Shown here: positions 17,620-25,183 of the stretch, one piece after another | Position numbering within the stretch: position 1 is the first letter of the stretch | Layout: the number at the start of each line of letters is the position of its first letter | Source of the DNA: Nitrospirota bacterium | GTDB lineage: Bacteria; Nitrospirota; Thermodesulfovibrionia; Thermodesulfovibrionales; UBA1546 | Direction of reading: 5' to 3' | Length of the DNA: 37,856 nt | Assembly (NCBI GenBank): GCA_016212165.1 | Contig: JACRGY010000153.1 | Coordinates: 1-37,856 of the forward strand | Notes under the pieces: generated by a model | Database searches by the model: none | Told to the model about the DNA's origin: nothing | The model's input: only the letters and a program-made list of their open reading frames with translations | Translations under genes and position numbers: made by a program

Positions 17620-18600
17620 TTAAGCCGATCTCTCGGCGCTACCGAGTATTGCCGGCGCACTCGTTTTCATCGCTTTTGAGGTTTTATCGTCTTCTGATGG
17701 CTCATGATTCGGAAACCTATCACCCAATAATTTTATCCATTTTTTAGAGGCCTTTGATTTGTCAGTTTCTTTGATCGCTTGTCCGCCCTCATCTCTCAAA
17801 GTCTTTAACTTTTGCATAAAATTATCCATCTGTTTGAGAGTCAAGTCTTTCCCCAAATCATCATATGGATTTACAGGCCTCATGATAGTTTTAGAAAATT
17901 CTAAAGTGGATAGTATTTTCCTGGCTGTTCCAACAAGACTCGCGTCATCCCGATCGGCAGAAAACTCAAAATTATTACATGCAAGTACGGTCAGAGTGAC
18001 CCCGCTAGGCATTTTTTCAGCACTATTTTGTTCCTGAAAATCAGCCCACGCTTTGAAGTATCTGATAATTCGCTTTAACTGGTCACCATGATCACCATGT
18101 GATTTTATCGTGCTATTAAACCATACTATTAATGCCTTCGGGTCGCTTATATGCCAGCCTTCTTTCCCTTTTTCTGCCAAGTAGGGTGTATCACGATCCA
18201 TACAATAGATTGGCAAATCGATATGGTAATTATTCGCATACCGAACCCGTACACATCGATTTTTGTCTATTGGTTTTTCATTTGTATGTCCGTCTGTTGC
18301 CGCAACTATCCAGCCATGGACCTTTTCTGGCGCGTCCCATTTACTCCTATCAGTACTAAGATTTTGGAGATATACTCCATCGTCAATGTCGAATTCACCA
18401 TTGAGGGGGTTCACCGTGGTTCGCATCATGTACGAGCCCTGCCCGTGGAACTTTGGGACATTTGCCTTCAGAATATTTTTGAAGTAACTTCGTATTTTAT
18501 ATCGAACAGCGTCGCGTGATGTTTTGAGATTATCCCTTTTTGCAGGCGCTAATTTAACGGCGTCATGATATTTGCCAAAAAGATCGTTGCAGTCAGCCAT
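17620..18600 (-). CDS. cdnA: CBASS CD-NTase, DncV-like cyclic dinucleotide synthase
   Basis: The cGAS/DncV-like nucleotidyltransferase senses infection and makes a cyclic nucleotide. Motifs are G55-S56 in 'HGQGSYMMRT', 'FDIDDGVYL' with D71/D73, and D128 in 'YHIDLPIY', the catalytic triad. The 'DIDDG-Y' form is close to Vibrio DncV, so the product is likely a cGAMP-type dinucleotide, which would match the patatin effector upstream. I choose ATG 18600 since AAGGAGG lies 9 nt before it, in the last codons of capV. The C-terminus ends 'GSAERSA'; Cap2 would attach its last residue. The clade assignment is inferred from motif similarity. Confidence 0.92.
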   Translation of the reverse strand: MADCNDLFGKYHDAVKLAPAKRDNLKTSRDAVRYKIRSYFKNILKANVPKFHGQGSYMMRTTVNPLNGEFDIDDGVYLQNLSTDRSKWDAPEKVHGWIVAATDGHTNEKPIDKNRCVRVRYANNYHIDLPIYCMDRDTPYLAEKGKEGWHISDPKALIVWFNSTIKSHGDHGDQLKRIIRYFKAWADFQEQNSAEKMPSGVTLTVLACNNFEFSADRDDASLVGTARKILSTLEFSKTIMRPVNPYDDLGKDLTLKQMDNFMQKLKTLRDEGGQAIKETDKSKASKKWIKLLGDRFPNHEPSEDDKTSKAMKTSAPAILGSAERSA

Positions 18601-18601
18601 G

Positions 18602-19639
18602 TTATTTTCCTCCTTGGTTATCACTCGTATAGAAGATGGGTTTTGCGGCTACTGTTTTAAAAAATGCTTTGATGTCATCATGAGTATTCCAATAGTGCCC
18701 CTTATCGTGTCCTAGTCTTTCAAGTGTAATAAGCGCATTTTTACTCGTTTTATCCAAGTCAATTACCTTAGCTTGATCCTCGGACAGCTTTGGACCATCA
18801 ATTATAGTCACTGCTCCTTTTGGGCTGATATGTGGTATGAGAAATTGCAACACTGCTCTAGTATGTTCACTTTGCGCGTCAAATATGATATTTATCAGTT
18901 TTCCTCGCCAACCTGCAAAAGATCGTTTCCTTCTAACACCGGCAGGCCAACTTGTATTGTTAGTAATGCTTGCTATAGACAGTAACCGAAAAGACTTATA
19001 CCTCTTACCCTCACCGACAAAAAATCTCAACGCTTCATTTATTCCAACCAGGGATGGGTTATTCGCCCATATGCCACCATCTACAAATTGCCCACCTGGG
19101 ATACCATCAATTTTCGCAATAGGGAAATATGTTGGAGCGGCGGCTGTTGCAAGTGCGACGTCAACCATAGAAAGTTCTGAATCTCTCGACAATTCAAGGT
19201 CGTGGTCAGTTTTTAGAACATTGATACGTCCTATTGTTAAATCATATGATGGAATGCAAAGATATGAGTTGGATTCTTTAATCTTCTTCTTACCTAAAAC
19301 AGAAGTTAGGCTGTGCTTTAAACAGCAGTCACCGTATTTTCCTCCCCACATTACTTGTTTAGCAGAGCGGAACCATTTCACGAGAAAGAAAGGATTGCAG
19401 AATATACGAGGTCCGAATTTTTTATAAAAATCTACAATCTCACTCGCTGGCTTTCCAGCAGCAAGTGCGAGCGCAATAATACCACCTGTCGAAGTCCCAC
19501 ATATGAGGTCAAAGTGTTCTGCAATACTTCCATTTTTTTTCTCAATTTCAGCAAGGACTACGGCCGAGTAAAGGCCTTTAATACCGCCGCCATCTATCGA
19601 CAGTATTTTGAATTCTTTTTCATAGCTTTGTTCACTCAT
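18602..19639 (-). CDS. capV: CBASS effector CapV, patatin-like phospholipase
   Basis: CapV is the membrane-degrading effector activated by the cyclic dinucleotide. The 345-residue protein has the patatin oxyanion loop 'DGGGIKG' (about 16-22), nucleophile S50 in 'GTSTGG', and the catalytic Asp D187 in 'FVDGGIWANNPS'. I choose ATG 19639 because homologues start near 'EKEFKILSIDGGGIKG'; an in-frame GTG at 19675 is an alternative. It is the first gene of the operon, capV-cdnA-cap2-cap3, the same order as the Vibrio cholerae system. A promoter-bearing direct repeat lies upstream. Confidence 0.94.
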   Translation of the reverse strand: MSEQSYEKEFKILSIDGGGIKGLYSAVVLAEIEKKNGSIAEHFDLICGTSTGGIIALALAAGKPASEIVDFYKKFGPRIFCNPFFLVKWFRSAKQVMWGGKYGDCCLKHSLTSVLGKKKIKESNSYLCIPSYDLTIGRINVLKTDHDLELSRDSELSMVDVALATAAAPTYFPIAKIDGIPGGQFVDGGIWANNPSLVGINEALRFFVGEGKRYKSFRLLSIASITNNTSWPAGVRRKRSFAGWRGKLINIIFDAQSEHTRAVLQFLIPHISPKGAVTIIDGPKLSEDQAKVIDLDKTSKNALITLERLGHDKGHYWNTHDDIKAFFKTVAAKPIFYTSDNQGGK

Positions 19640-19699
19640 AAGAGCACCAGTCCCATAGGAAAAAAGTATGGACACAGCCTATTTTTCATACTTCTTCAT

Positions 19700-19861
19700 T
19701 GTCAACAATTCCCTCTCCCAAACCTGCCAGAATCATAACATAAGAAAGTGTCATAGAACCAAAGTTCCTTAGTGCCATAGCAAGAAAAACAGGGTTCAAT
19801 AGGGGGAAAGTTAGGAAGCGAGAAAGTCTGTGAGCGGACAAGAGGGCAAGAGGGGCAAGGT
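19700..19861 (-). repeat. Direct repeat A upstream of the CBASS operon, with phased octamer tail
   Basis: Positions 19709-19825 are nearly identical to repeat B (20420-20540). On the minus strand the repeat carries TATGAT where B carries a perfect TATAAT. It continues into degenerate 8-nt units (GGAAGCGA, GAAAGTCT, GTGAGCGG, ACAAGAGG, GCAAGAGG; 19814-19853). A TTGACA (19700-19705, minus strand) at its edge may also help transcribe capV. Confidence 0.75.
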
Positions 19862-19882
19862 GCGTTGATTCAAGGGCAGGGA

Positions 19883-20086
19883 TTATGCCCCGATTTCTTT
19901 CAGCATCTCCATCTCTTTGCGTAGTACAGCATTTACTATTTTTTCAAGCCCCGTCTTTTTTGCAGCGGCTTTTTTGCTGAAAAAAGCCTTTATTTCCTTA
20001 TCAAGATAAACTGGCACTTCTAATTTTTCAAGCGGTCTGTAGAATTTGCCTTGTTCAGCTTTTGAAAAATCATACTCTTTCTTCAT
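19883..20086 (-). CDS. brnA: BrnA-type antitoxin
   Basis: This 67-residue protein resembles BrnA/CopG-like antitoxins paired with BrnT. It opens with 'MKKEYDFSKAEQGKFYRPLEKLEVPVYLD', the usual toxin-wrapping N-terminus of this branch, followed by a ribbon-helix-helix-like segment 'IVNAVLRKEMEML'. It lies 4 nt after brnT, toxin first, which is the normal BrnTA order. It probably neutralises BrnT and represses the operon promoter. Confidence 0.88.
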   Translation of the reverse strand: MKKEYDFSKAEQGKFYRPLEKLEVPVYLDKEIKAFFSKKAAAKKTGLEKIVNAVLRKEMEMLKEIGA

Positions 20087-20090
20087 TTAT

Positions 20091-20381
20091 TTATCCCCTC
20101 CTTTCAAGATATTGCCTCTCTTCCTTATGTGTAGCTTCCCTTGCAGAAACAATTCTTATTAGCTCTGTATCACTGGTTCCCCTGTAAGTATGAACAACTA
20201 GCAGTATTTTACCATTAATTGACTGTCCCATTGTTATCCATCTTTCTTCGTGAACAGAGTGCTCTTCGTCGAACACTGTTAATAAGTATTTGTCAGCAAA
20301 TATATAACAGGCTTCTAAAAAAGAGACTTTATGTTTGTGTAGATTAGCTTTGGCTTTTTTAGCATCCCATTCAAATTTCAA
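20091..20381 (-). CDS. brnT: BrnT-type ribonuclease toxin
   Basis: BrnT is a RelE-fold RNase toxin. Family marks are clear in its 96 residues: 'FEWDAKKAKANLHKHKVSFLEA', 'DEEHSVHEERWITMGQSINGKILLVVHTYR', and 'IRIVSAREATHKEERQYLE'. The H-S-x-x-E-E-R and R-I-x-S-A-R motifs are intact, so it should be active. It is followed by brnA on the same strand and preceded by repeat B, which supplies a candidate promoter. Confidence 0.93.
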   Translation of the reverse strand: MKFEWDAKKAKANLHKHKVSFLEACYIFADKYLLTVFDEEHSVHEERWITMGQSINGKILLVVHTYRGTSDTELIRIVSAREATHKEERQYLERRG

Positions 20382-20419
20382 GTATATGACCTCTTAAAAT
20401 ATCATGCAGATAATCTACC

Positions 20420-20592
20420 GAATCCCTTTTCCCAAATCCTGCCAGCATTATAACATAAGAAAGTGCCATAGAACCAAAGTTCCATAGTGCCATAGCAAGA
20501 AAAACAGGGTTCAAGAGGGGGAAAGTTAGGAAGCGGGGAAACGGGCAAGCGCGAAAGACAGGAAGCTCGGAATATCGGAAGCGGGAAGGCAT
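20420..20592 (-). repeat. Direct repeat B upstream of brnTA, with octamer array
   Basis: Repeat B matches repeat A over about 118 nt and carries a perfect minus-strand TATAAT (20447-20452), about 65 nt upstream of brnT. Its distal part is an array of about ten degenerate 8-nt units in strict phase (20513-20592; for example GGAAGCGG at 20529 and 20577, GGAAACGG at 20537, GGAAGCTC at 20561). The array ends at the stop codon of the transporter gene. Confidence 0.77.
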
Positions 20593-21863
20593 CATTCATG
20601 GTCCGGTTTTTCATCCTTGGGAATGAACAGGATGGTCAGGAGGCCGGGGATTGCGAGGGCGCAGACGATTACAAAGAACATTTTATATCCAACAGCCTGC
20701 TGGAGATAACCGCTGATTAGCCCCGGCAGCATCATACCAAGCGCCATGATGCCTGTGGAAATAGCGAAGTGAGATGTCTTGTATCTGCCCCGCGAGGCAT
20801 ACATGAGATATACCATGAACGCTGTGAAACCCAGCCCGTATCCAAACTGCTCCAAAGCAACGAGTACATAGGTAAGCCCGATATCAGGCTGCACATATGC
20901 CATATACACATAGAAAATATCAGGAAAGTGGAGCGTAATTGCCATGGGCCAGATGCACTTTCTGAGCCCGAACTTTGATATGAGCCATCCGCCGAGGATT
21001 CCTCCCGCAACGAGACAGACCATGCCAACTGTGCCGTACGCGAGCCCGACCTGTGTGGTGGAAAGTCCCAGGCCGCCCGTGCCTTTGGTATCCAGTAAAA
21101 AAGGCGGGGCCAGCTTCAGAAGCATGGCTTCGGCGAAACGGTAGAGAAGAATAAAGGCAATAATTGCCCCGATCTTTTCCTGTTTGAAATAAGAACGGAA
21201 TATTTCAAGAAAAGGGACATCACTTGTTGCGTCCTGCGTAGAGCGTTTGCTGTCCGCAGCAGGAAATGGAAGCGCGAATGTGTGATACAGCGGCACAAGA
21301 ACGAACACAAAACCTGCGGCAGCGATGACAGTTGTCCAACTCACTGGAATGCTTCCTGTGAGAGTCTCTATCCTGCCTGCTGTGTATACGAGCAGGCCTG
21401 AGCCGAATATCATGGCTAATCTGTAGAATGTGGCCCGGATACCCACGAACAACGCCTGGCTTTCCTTGCTGAGCGCCAGCATATAAAACCCATCGGTAGC
21501 GATGTCATGCGTTGCAGAAACAAATGCTCCGGCAGCAAAGGCCAATAGAGAAAAGAAGAAATAGCCCTCTGTGTTCAGCGCGTATGCTGCAGAGAACAGA
21601 CAGATTGCCATAGCTAACTGCGTGGAGAGAATCCATTTTCTTTTTGTTGAGTAGATGTCAACGAGCGGCCCCCAGAACATCTTGACGACCCAGGGCAGGT
21701 AGAGCCAGCTTGTCCAGAATGCGATGCTGGCATTGTCAATGCCCATTTTTTTATAGAGGATGACCGAGACAGTGTTTATGATTATGTACGGAAGGCCTTC
21801 AGAGAAGTAGAGCGTGGGAACGAATACCCATGGGTTACGGGAAGCGGGGGGCTGTTGCGTCAT
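20592..21863 (-). CDS. AmpG-like major facilitator transporter
   Basis: This 423-residue protein has about 12 membrane spans and matches the AmpG/PAT branch of the major facilitator superfamily, which imports muropeptides or related solutes. Typical features are the opening 'PTLYFSEGLPYIIINTVSVILYKKMG', 'WLYLPWVVKMFWGPLVDIY', 'ATHDIATDGFYMLALSKESQALFVGIRATFYRLAMI' and the C-terminal 'YKTSHFAISTGIMALGMMLPGLISGYLQ'. The start overlaps the stop of the upstream gene by 4 nt (ATGA), so the two form an operon. The substrate is inferred only. Confidence 0.82.
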   Translation of the reverse strand: MTQQPPASRNPWVFVPTLYFSEGLPYIIINTVSVILYKKMGIDNASIAFWTSWLYLPWVVKMFWGPLVDIYSTKRKWILSTQLAMAICLFSAAYALNTEGYFFFSLLAFAAGAFVSATHDIATDGFYMLALSKESQALFVGIRATFYRLAMIFGSGLLVYTAGRIETLTGSIPVSWTTVIAAAGFVFVLVPLYHTFALPFPAADSKRSTQDATSDVPFLEIFRSYFKQEKIGAIIAFILLYRFAEAMLLKLAPPFLLDTKGTGGLGLSTTQVGLAYGTVGMVCLVAGGILGGWLISKFGLRKCIWPMAITLHFPDIFYVYMAYVQPDIGLTYVLVALEQFGYGLGFTAFMVYLMYASRGRYKTSHFAISTGIMALGMMLPGLISGYLQQAVGYKMFFVIVCALAIPGLLTILFIPKDEKPDHE

Positions 21864-23440
21864 ATAAAAATATCCAGGCTGCTATTTTCAAGAATATTTT
21901 TCCTGACCTTTTCTTTCAGCCAGATGTCATAGAAATCAATGGGATTGTAATCATCTGAAAGTATAATTGCCGGTGTATCTGACGGGAAGCTGAATCTTTG
22001 GTCTGCGAGCCGGCTTACCAGGTCTCTGGCAAGAGGATGAACAGGGAAATTTTTAACCCGGCTAAGGTCCAGAGGGATTGAAGGATAATCGTATGCAATA
22101 ACTGCCAGATTTCCCCATCCCTCGCTGTTATCGAGAGAGAATAGCGGATAGATTTCTACTGTTTTGAACACACTTTCAAGGGTTTTTATGACAGATGCCG
22201 TAATAAAGGTCTCTTTCTTAAGGCTGCCTGCCAGATTAACTGCTAAAATCCCATTTTGGGTCATCCTTGTTTTCAGGATTTGCAATGCCTCCACACTTAA
22301 AATATGTCCCGGTGTTGTGTCTCCGTTAAAGACGTCTAAAACTATATAGTCATATGTTTTATTTGAGTTAATCAGGTAATACCTGGCATCAGAGATAATT
22401 ACGTCTCCTGCAAGCTCAAATCCAAAATATTTTTTTGCTATAGTAACGACATTGGGGTCAATGTCTACAGTATCAGTTTTTATGCCCATTTTTTCATACC
22501 ACATAGGGATTATCCCTGCTCCCAAACCTATGACCAGGCAGTTCTTGCCAACAGGATTCAAGCTGTAAGGAAGGAATTCCATGGAATATGCATACTCATA
22601 GACCGGGAGACCGTTGTTCATATCTATCCCGCCCTGTATCAAACCGTCGATTATCAGCTCCCGTGTATGGGCAATGCCATAGGAATAATCAACAACCTTC
22701 AGGTTTCCGTAAAAACTGTCTTTGCTGAATACCCTCGTTACTTTTGTCCCATTGGGCATGACAACCGGGTTTAAATCTGCTGTATTAGGTATGAAAAAAG
22801 GTATGGCGATGAGTATCAGGAGATACCATTTCTTTCTGAATATCAAAAAGTAAATAACAGACAGGCATATCAGGACAACGCCTATTATCCCGAATATCAG
22901 GTTTACACCGAGATAGGCTATTAGAATAAAACCTGTGAGTACAGTGCCCAGGAAACTCCCGATTGTCGAAACAGCATAAAATAACCCGACAGTCCTGCCG
23001 ATATTTTTTATCTCTTTTGCAGCTATTTTGATGATGTAAGGAGATACACAGCCAAGAAGGAACAGCACCGGGCCGAATAACAGCATGGAACTGACAAGCG
23101 CCCCTGAGCGAAGGCCGAGATGCAGGAAGCTTTTTAGAATTATCCCCTTCAGGTGCGGTATTAAAACAGCCGATAAACCTGCTGCAAGGATAATTCCATA
23201 AAGATAGTCAGGCGTTCCTTTTCTGTCGGAGATTATTCCGCCGGCGGCATACCCAAGGGCAAGCGCCACGAGTGTAACGGTAATCAGGGATGTCCAGACA
23301 AAGAGGCTGACGCCGTAAAAGGGGCTTATAACTCTTGAGCCCATGACCTCTACGGCCATGACCAGAGCGCCGCACACCATAGCTGTAAGAATAAGATAGG
23401 AGACAAACAGTATGGGTTTTTCTTTTAAGGGTGAAAGCAT
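21860..23440 (-). CDS. Membrane-fused spermidine-synthase-like protein
   Basis: The 526-residue protein joins an N-terminal multi-span membrane domain (about residues 10-215, seven or eight helices) to a spermidine-synthase-like methyltransferase fold (about 240-500). The S-adenosyl-binding loop is visible as 'CLVIGLGAGIIPMWYEKMGIKTDTVDIDP', followed by 'DARYYLINSNKTYDYIVLDVFNGDTTPGHILS'. The family is widespread in environmental bacteria. Polyamine synthesis has not generally been shown for this fusion, so I do not call it SpeE. The N-terminal residues E31 and R36 ('AVEVMGSRVISPFYG') are the usual conserved fusion signature. Confidence 0.82.
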   Translation of the reverse strand: MLSPLKEKPILFVSYLILTAMVCGALVMAVEVMGSRVISPFYGVSLFVWTSLITVTLVALALGYAAGGIISDRKGTPDYLYGIILAAGLSAVLIPHLKGIILKSFLHLGLRSGALVSSMLLFGPVLFLLGCVSPYIIKIAAKEIKNIGRTVGLFYAVSTIGSFLGTVLTGFILIAYLGVNLIFGIIGVVLICLSVIYFLIFRKKWYLLILIAIPFFIPNTADLNPVVMPNGTKVTRVFSKDSFYGNLKVVDYSYGIAHTRELIIDGLIQGGIDMNNGLPVYEYAYSMEFLPYSLNPVGKNCLVIGLGAGIIPMWYEKMGIKTDTVDIDPNVVTIAKKYFGFELAGDVIISDARYYLINSNKTYDYIVLDVFNGDTTPGHILSVEALQILKTRMTQNGILAVNLAGSLKKETFITASVIKTLESVFKTVEIYPLFSLDNSEGWGNLAVIAYDYPSIPLDLSRVKNFPVHPLARDLVSRLADQRFSFPSDTPAIILSDDYNPIDFYDIWLKEKVRKNILENSSLDIFI

Positions 23441-23565
23441 ATTTTTTCCGTTACCGTACTGCTATGACTTTGAGAAGAGTAAAATATCACAGTGTTCCGG
23501 TTTAAGTCAATTGTTTAAATTTAACAATAAATTTTATCCGAGTCTTTGCCGGAGTAATCAGAAAT

Positions 23566-23595
23566 TATAATCCTGCCTGCTGATTATGCTACAAT
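23566..23595 (+). promoter_or_regulatory. Possible promoter elements for the DUF1573-cytochrome gene
   Basis: A perfect TATAAT (23566-23571) and a TACAAT (23590-23595) lie upstream of the ATG at 23603; neither has a good -35. No Shine-Dalgarno is evident before the ATG. Confidence 0.3.
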
Positions 23596-23602
23596 AATAA
23601 AT

Positions 23603-24298
23603 ATGAAGCAGGGAATTATTTTACTGATTATACTGATGGTCCCGGCATTGTCTTATGCTCAGCCCGGAAGCGAGTCGCAGCTGCCTGAGATAAAATTTGA
23701 TGCAGAAAGCTATGACCTTGGGATAGTGACGCAGGAGATGGCGATGCATTCTTTTGAGTTCAGGAATACAGGCACGTCAGAGCTTATTATAGAAAAACTT
23801 GTCCCGTCCTGAGGCTGCACTGCAGCGCTGGCCAGTTCAGGCCGTCTTAACCCGGGAGAAAAAGGCACGATAAGCACAACTATAGATGTAAGAGGCAAAC
23901 TCGGGAAGCTTTCAAAAACGATTCAGGTCTATTCCAATGACCCTAAAAGGCCTCAGGTAGCTCTCATGCTGACAATGAATGTGAAGGATGCATTTCATGC
24001 TAAAAAACATGACGCTAAAGATATATTCAGGAAGCAATGCTCCGGTTGCCATATAGATGCTGGCAAAGGAAGGAAAGGCAGAGAGCTGTTTAATGCAGAC
24101 TGTATTATGTGCCACAATTATGGCAAGACAGCTTCTCCTGTTAGTGTAATGAGGGATATGCCGGAAGACAAACTTAAACGCGGTATCGAAGAGGGCGTTA
24201 AAGATTCTTCAATGCCTGGCTGGGCAGACGCAAAAGGCGGCCCGCTTACAAAAGAAGAGATGAATTCGCTTGTAGAATTTATAAAGGGGCTTAAGTAA
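23603..24298 (+). CDS. Candidate selenoprotein: DUF1573 domain fused to cytochrome c, in-frame TGA
   Basis: The reading frame has a signal peptide (1-19, ending 'SYAQP'), a DUF1573 domain (about 27-125) and a cytochrome c domain with two haem-attachment motifs, 'CSGCH' and 'CIMCH' (about residues 146-175). A TGA at codon 70 (23810-23812) sits in '...KLVPS-*-GCTAAL'. DUF1573 proteins have 'SCGCTAA' here, so TGA takes the place of the first cysteine. The frame on both sides is the same and stays open for 161 more codons. Two explanations remain: selenocysteine insertion, giving a 231-residue periplasmic redox protein, or a nonsense mutation (pseudogene or sequencing error). I favour selenocysteine because of its exact position and a downstream hairpin. 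Confidence 0.7.
23810..23850 (+). promoter_or_regulatory. Possible bacterial SECIS element after the TGA
   Basis: A hairpin GGCC-AGUUCA-GGCC (23830-23843) has a G-U in its apical loop. Counting the U of UGA as 1, this loop G-U is at about 26-27; the E. coli fdhF SECIS has its loop G-U at about 23-24. A second hairpin GCTGC-ACT-GCAGC (23814-23826) abuts the TGA. The stem is short, so the match is suggestive only. Confidence 0.4.
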
Positions 24299-24344
24299 TT
24301 TTTAGTTGTATGTAACAGGCAGCCTCAACATCAGCCATGATTTC

Positions 24345-24374
24345 TTGACATGTTTTTAGAATATTCTTTATAAT
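24345..24374 (+). promoter_or_regulatory. Sigma70 promoter for yceD-rpmF-plsX-fabH
   Basis: TTGACA (24345-24350) and TATAAT (24369-24374) are both perfect and 18 nt apart. Transcription would begin near 24381, leaving a roughly 105-nt GC-rich leader before yceD. Confidence 0.75.
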
Positions 24375-24485
24375 TAGACACTTTTGCTGTGGTATTTTCC
24401 GTCTCAGCTGCTTCGTTCGGCTGGCCGGGGAGAGTGAATCTGCCTGAGTGCGGACCACAAGCGGATAAGGCGGGTCTTTGATAAA

Positions 24486-24992
24486 ATGAAGATAGTAATT
24501 TCAGATATACCGGATGAAGGCCTCGAACTGGAGATTGACGAGGCGCTCAGTGCAGGTGCTATAAAATTAATCTCTCCTGTGAAGGGAAATCTCACCGTTA
24601 AGAAGGTTGGGCAGGAACTGATAATACAGGGGGAAATAACAGCAAAGGCAGAGTTTGAATGCAGCAGGTGCCTCAAAAGCTATACAGATGAAATATGCGT
24701 GCCTGTTGGTGTAACGTATCATCCTCTTGAAGAACTGAAGCCGGAAGGCAAATATGAGGTAAAAGAGGATGAACTGGATACGGATTTTTATGCAGGCGAT
24801 GAATTTGACCTGCTGGAGTTAATAAAGGAGCAGATAGTTTTAAATGTGCCCATGAAGCTGCTCTGCAGCGAGGCGTGTAAGGGTATTTGCCCGAAATGCG
24901 GGACAGACCTGAATATCAATAAGTGCAATTGCAGTTTGACTGAAGTGGATTCAAGGCTTGAAATTTTGAAAGATTTATTAAGAAGGGAGTAA
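24486..24992 (+). CDS. yceD: YceD/DUF177 family protein
   Basis: YceD proteins act in 23S rRNA maturation and are commonly encoded just before rpmF, as here (2-nt gap). The 168-residue protein has the DUF177 pattern 'EFECSRCLKSYTDEICVPV' and a C-terminal cysteine cluster 'CSEACKGICPKCGTDLNINKCNC', likely a zinc site. No strong ribosome site precedes the ATG at 24486. This is the first gene of a conserved lipid-synthesis operon. Confidence 0.9.
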   Translation: MKIVISDIPDEGLELEIDEALSAGAIKLISPVKGNLTVKKVGQELIIQGEITAKAEFECSRCLKSYTDEICVPVGVTYHPLEELKPEGKYEVKEDELDTDFYAGDEFDLLELIKEQIVLNVPMKLLCSEACKGICPKCGTDLNINKCNCSLTEVDSRLEILKDLLRRE

Positions 24993-24994
24993 AA

Positions 24995-25183
24995 ATGGCA
25001 AATCCAACGCACAGACATACCAGGACCAGAAGGGATACGCGCAGGGCGAACTGGAAAGGGCAGATGCCTAACATTAGTTCATGTCCTGAGTGCAAAGAGT
25101 TAAAGATGCCTCACAGGGCATGTCCAAGTTGTGGTTCATACAACGGCCGTAAGGTTCTTGAGATAATCGAAAAAGAAGCATGA
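24995..25183 (+). CDS. rpmF: 50S ribosomal protein L32
   Basis: A 62-residue L32 with the characteristic 'MANPTHRHTRTRRDTRRANWK' start and the zinc-binding cysteines 'CPECKELKMPHRACPSCGSY'. It overlaps plsX by 4 nt (ATGA). AAGGGAG precedes the ATG. The yceD-rpmF-plsX order is widely conserved. Confidence 0.98.
   Translation: MANPTHRHTRTRRDTRRANWKGQMPNISSCPECKELKMPHRACPSCGSYNGRKVLEIIEKEA

Noticed and set aside
23603-23812. Reading the DUF1573 gene as two separate genes (23603-23812 and 23966-24298)
   Set aside because: Both parts are in the same frame and form one continuous DUF1573-cytochrome c protein broken only by one TGA at a cysteine site.
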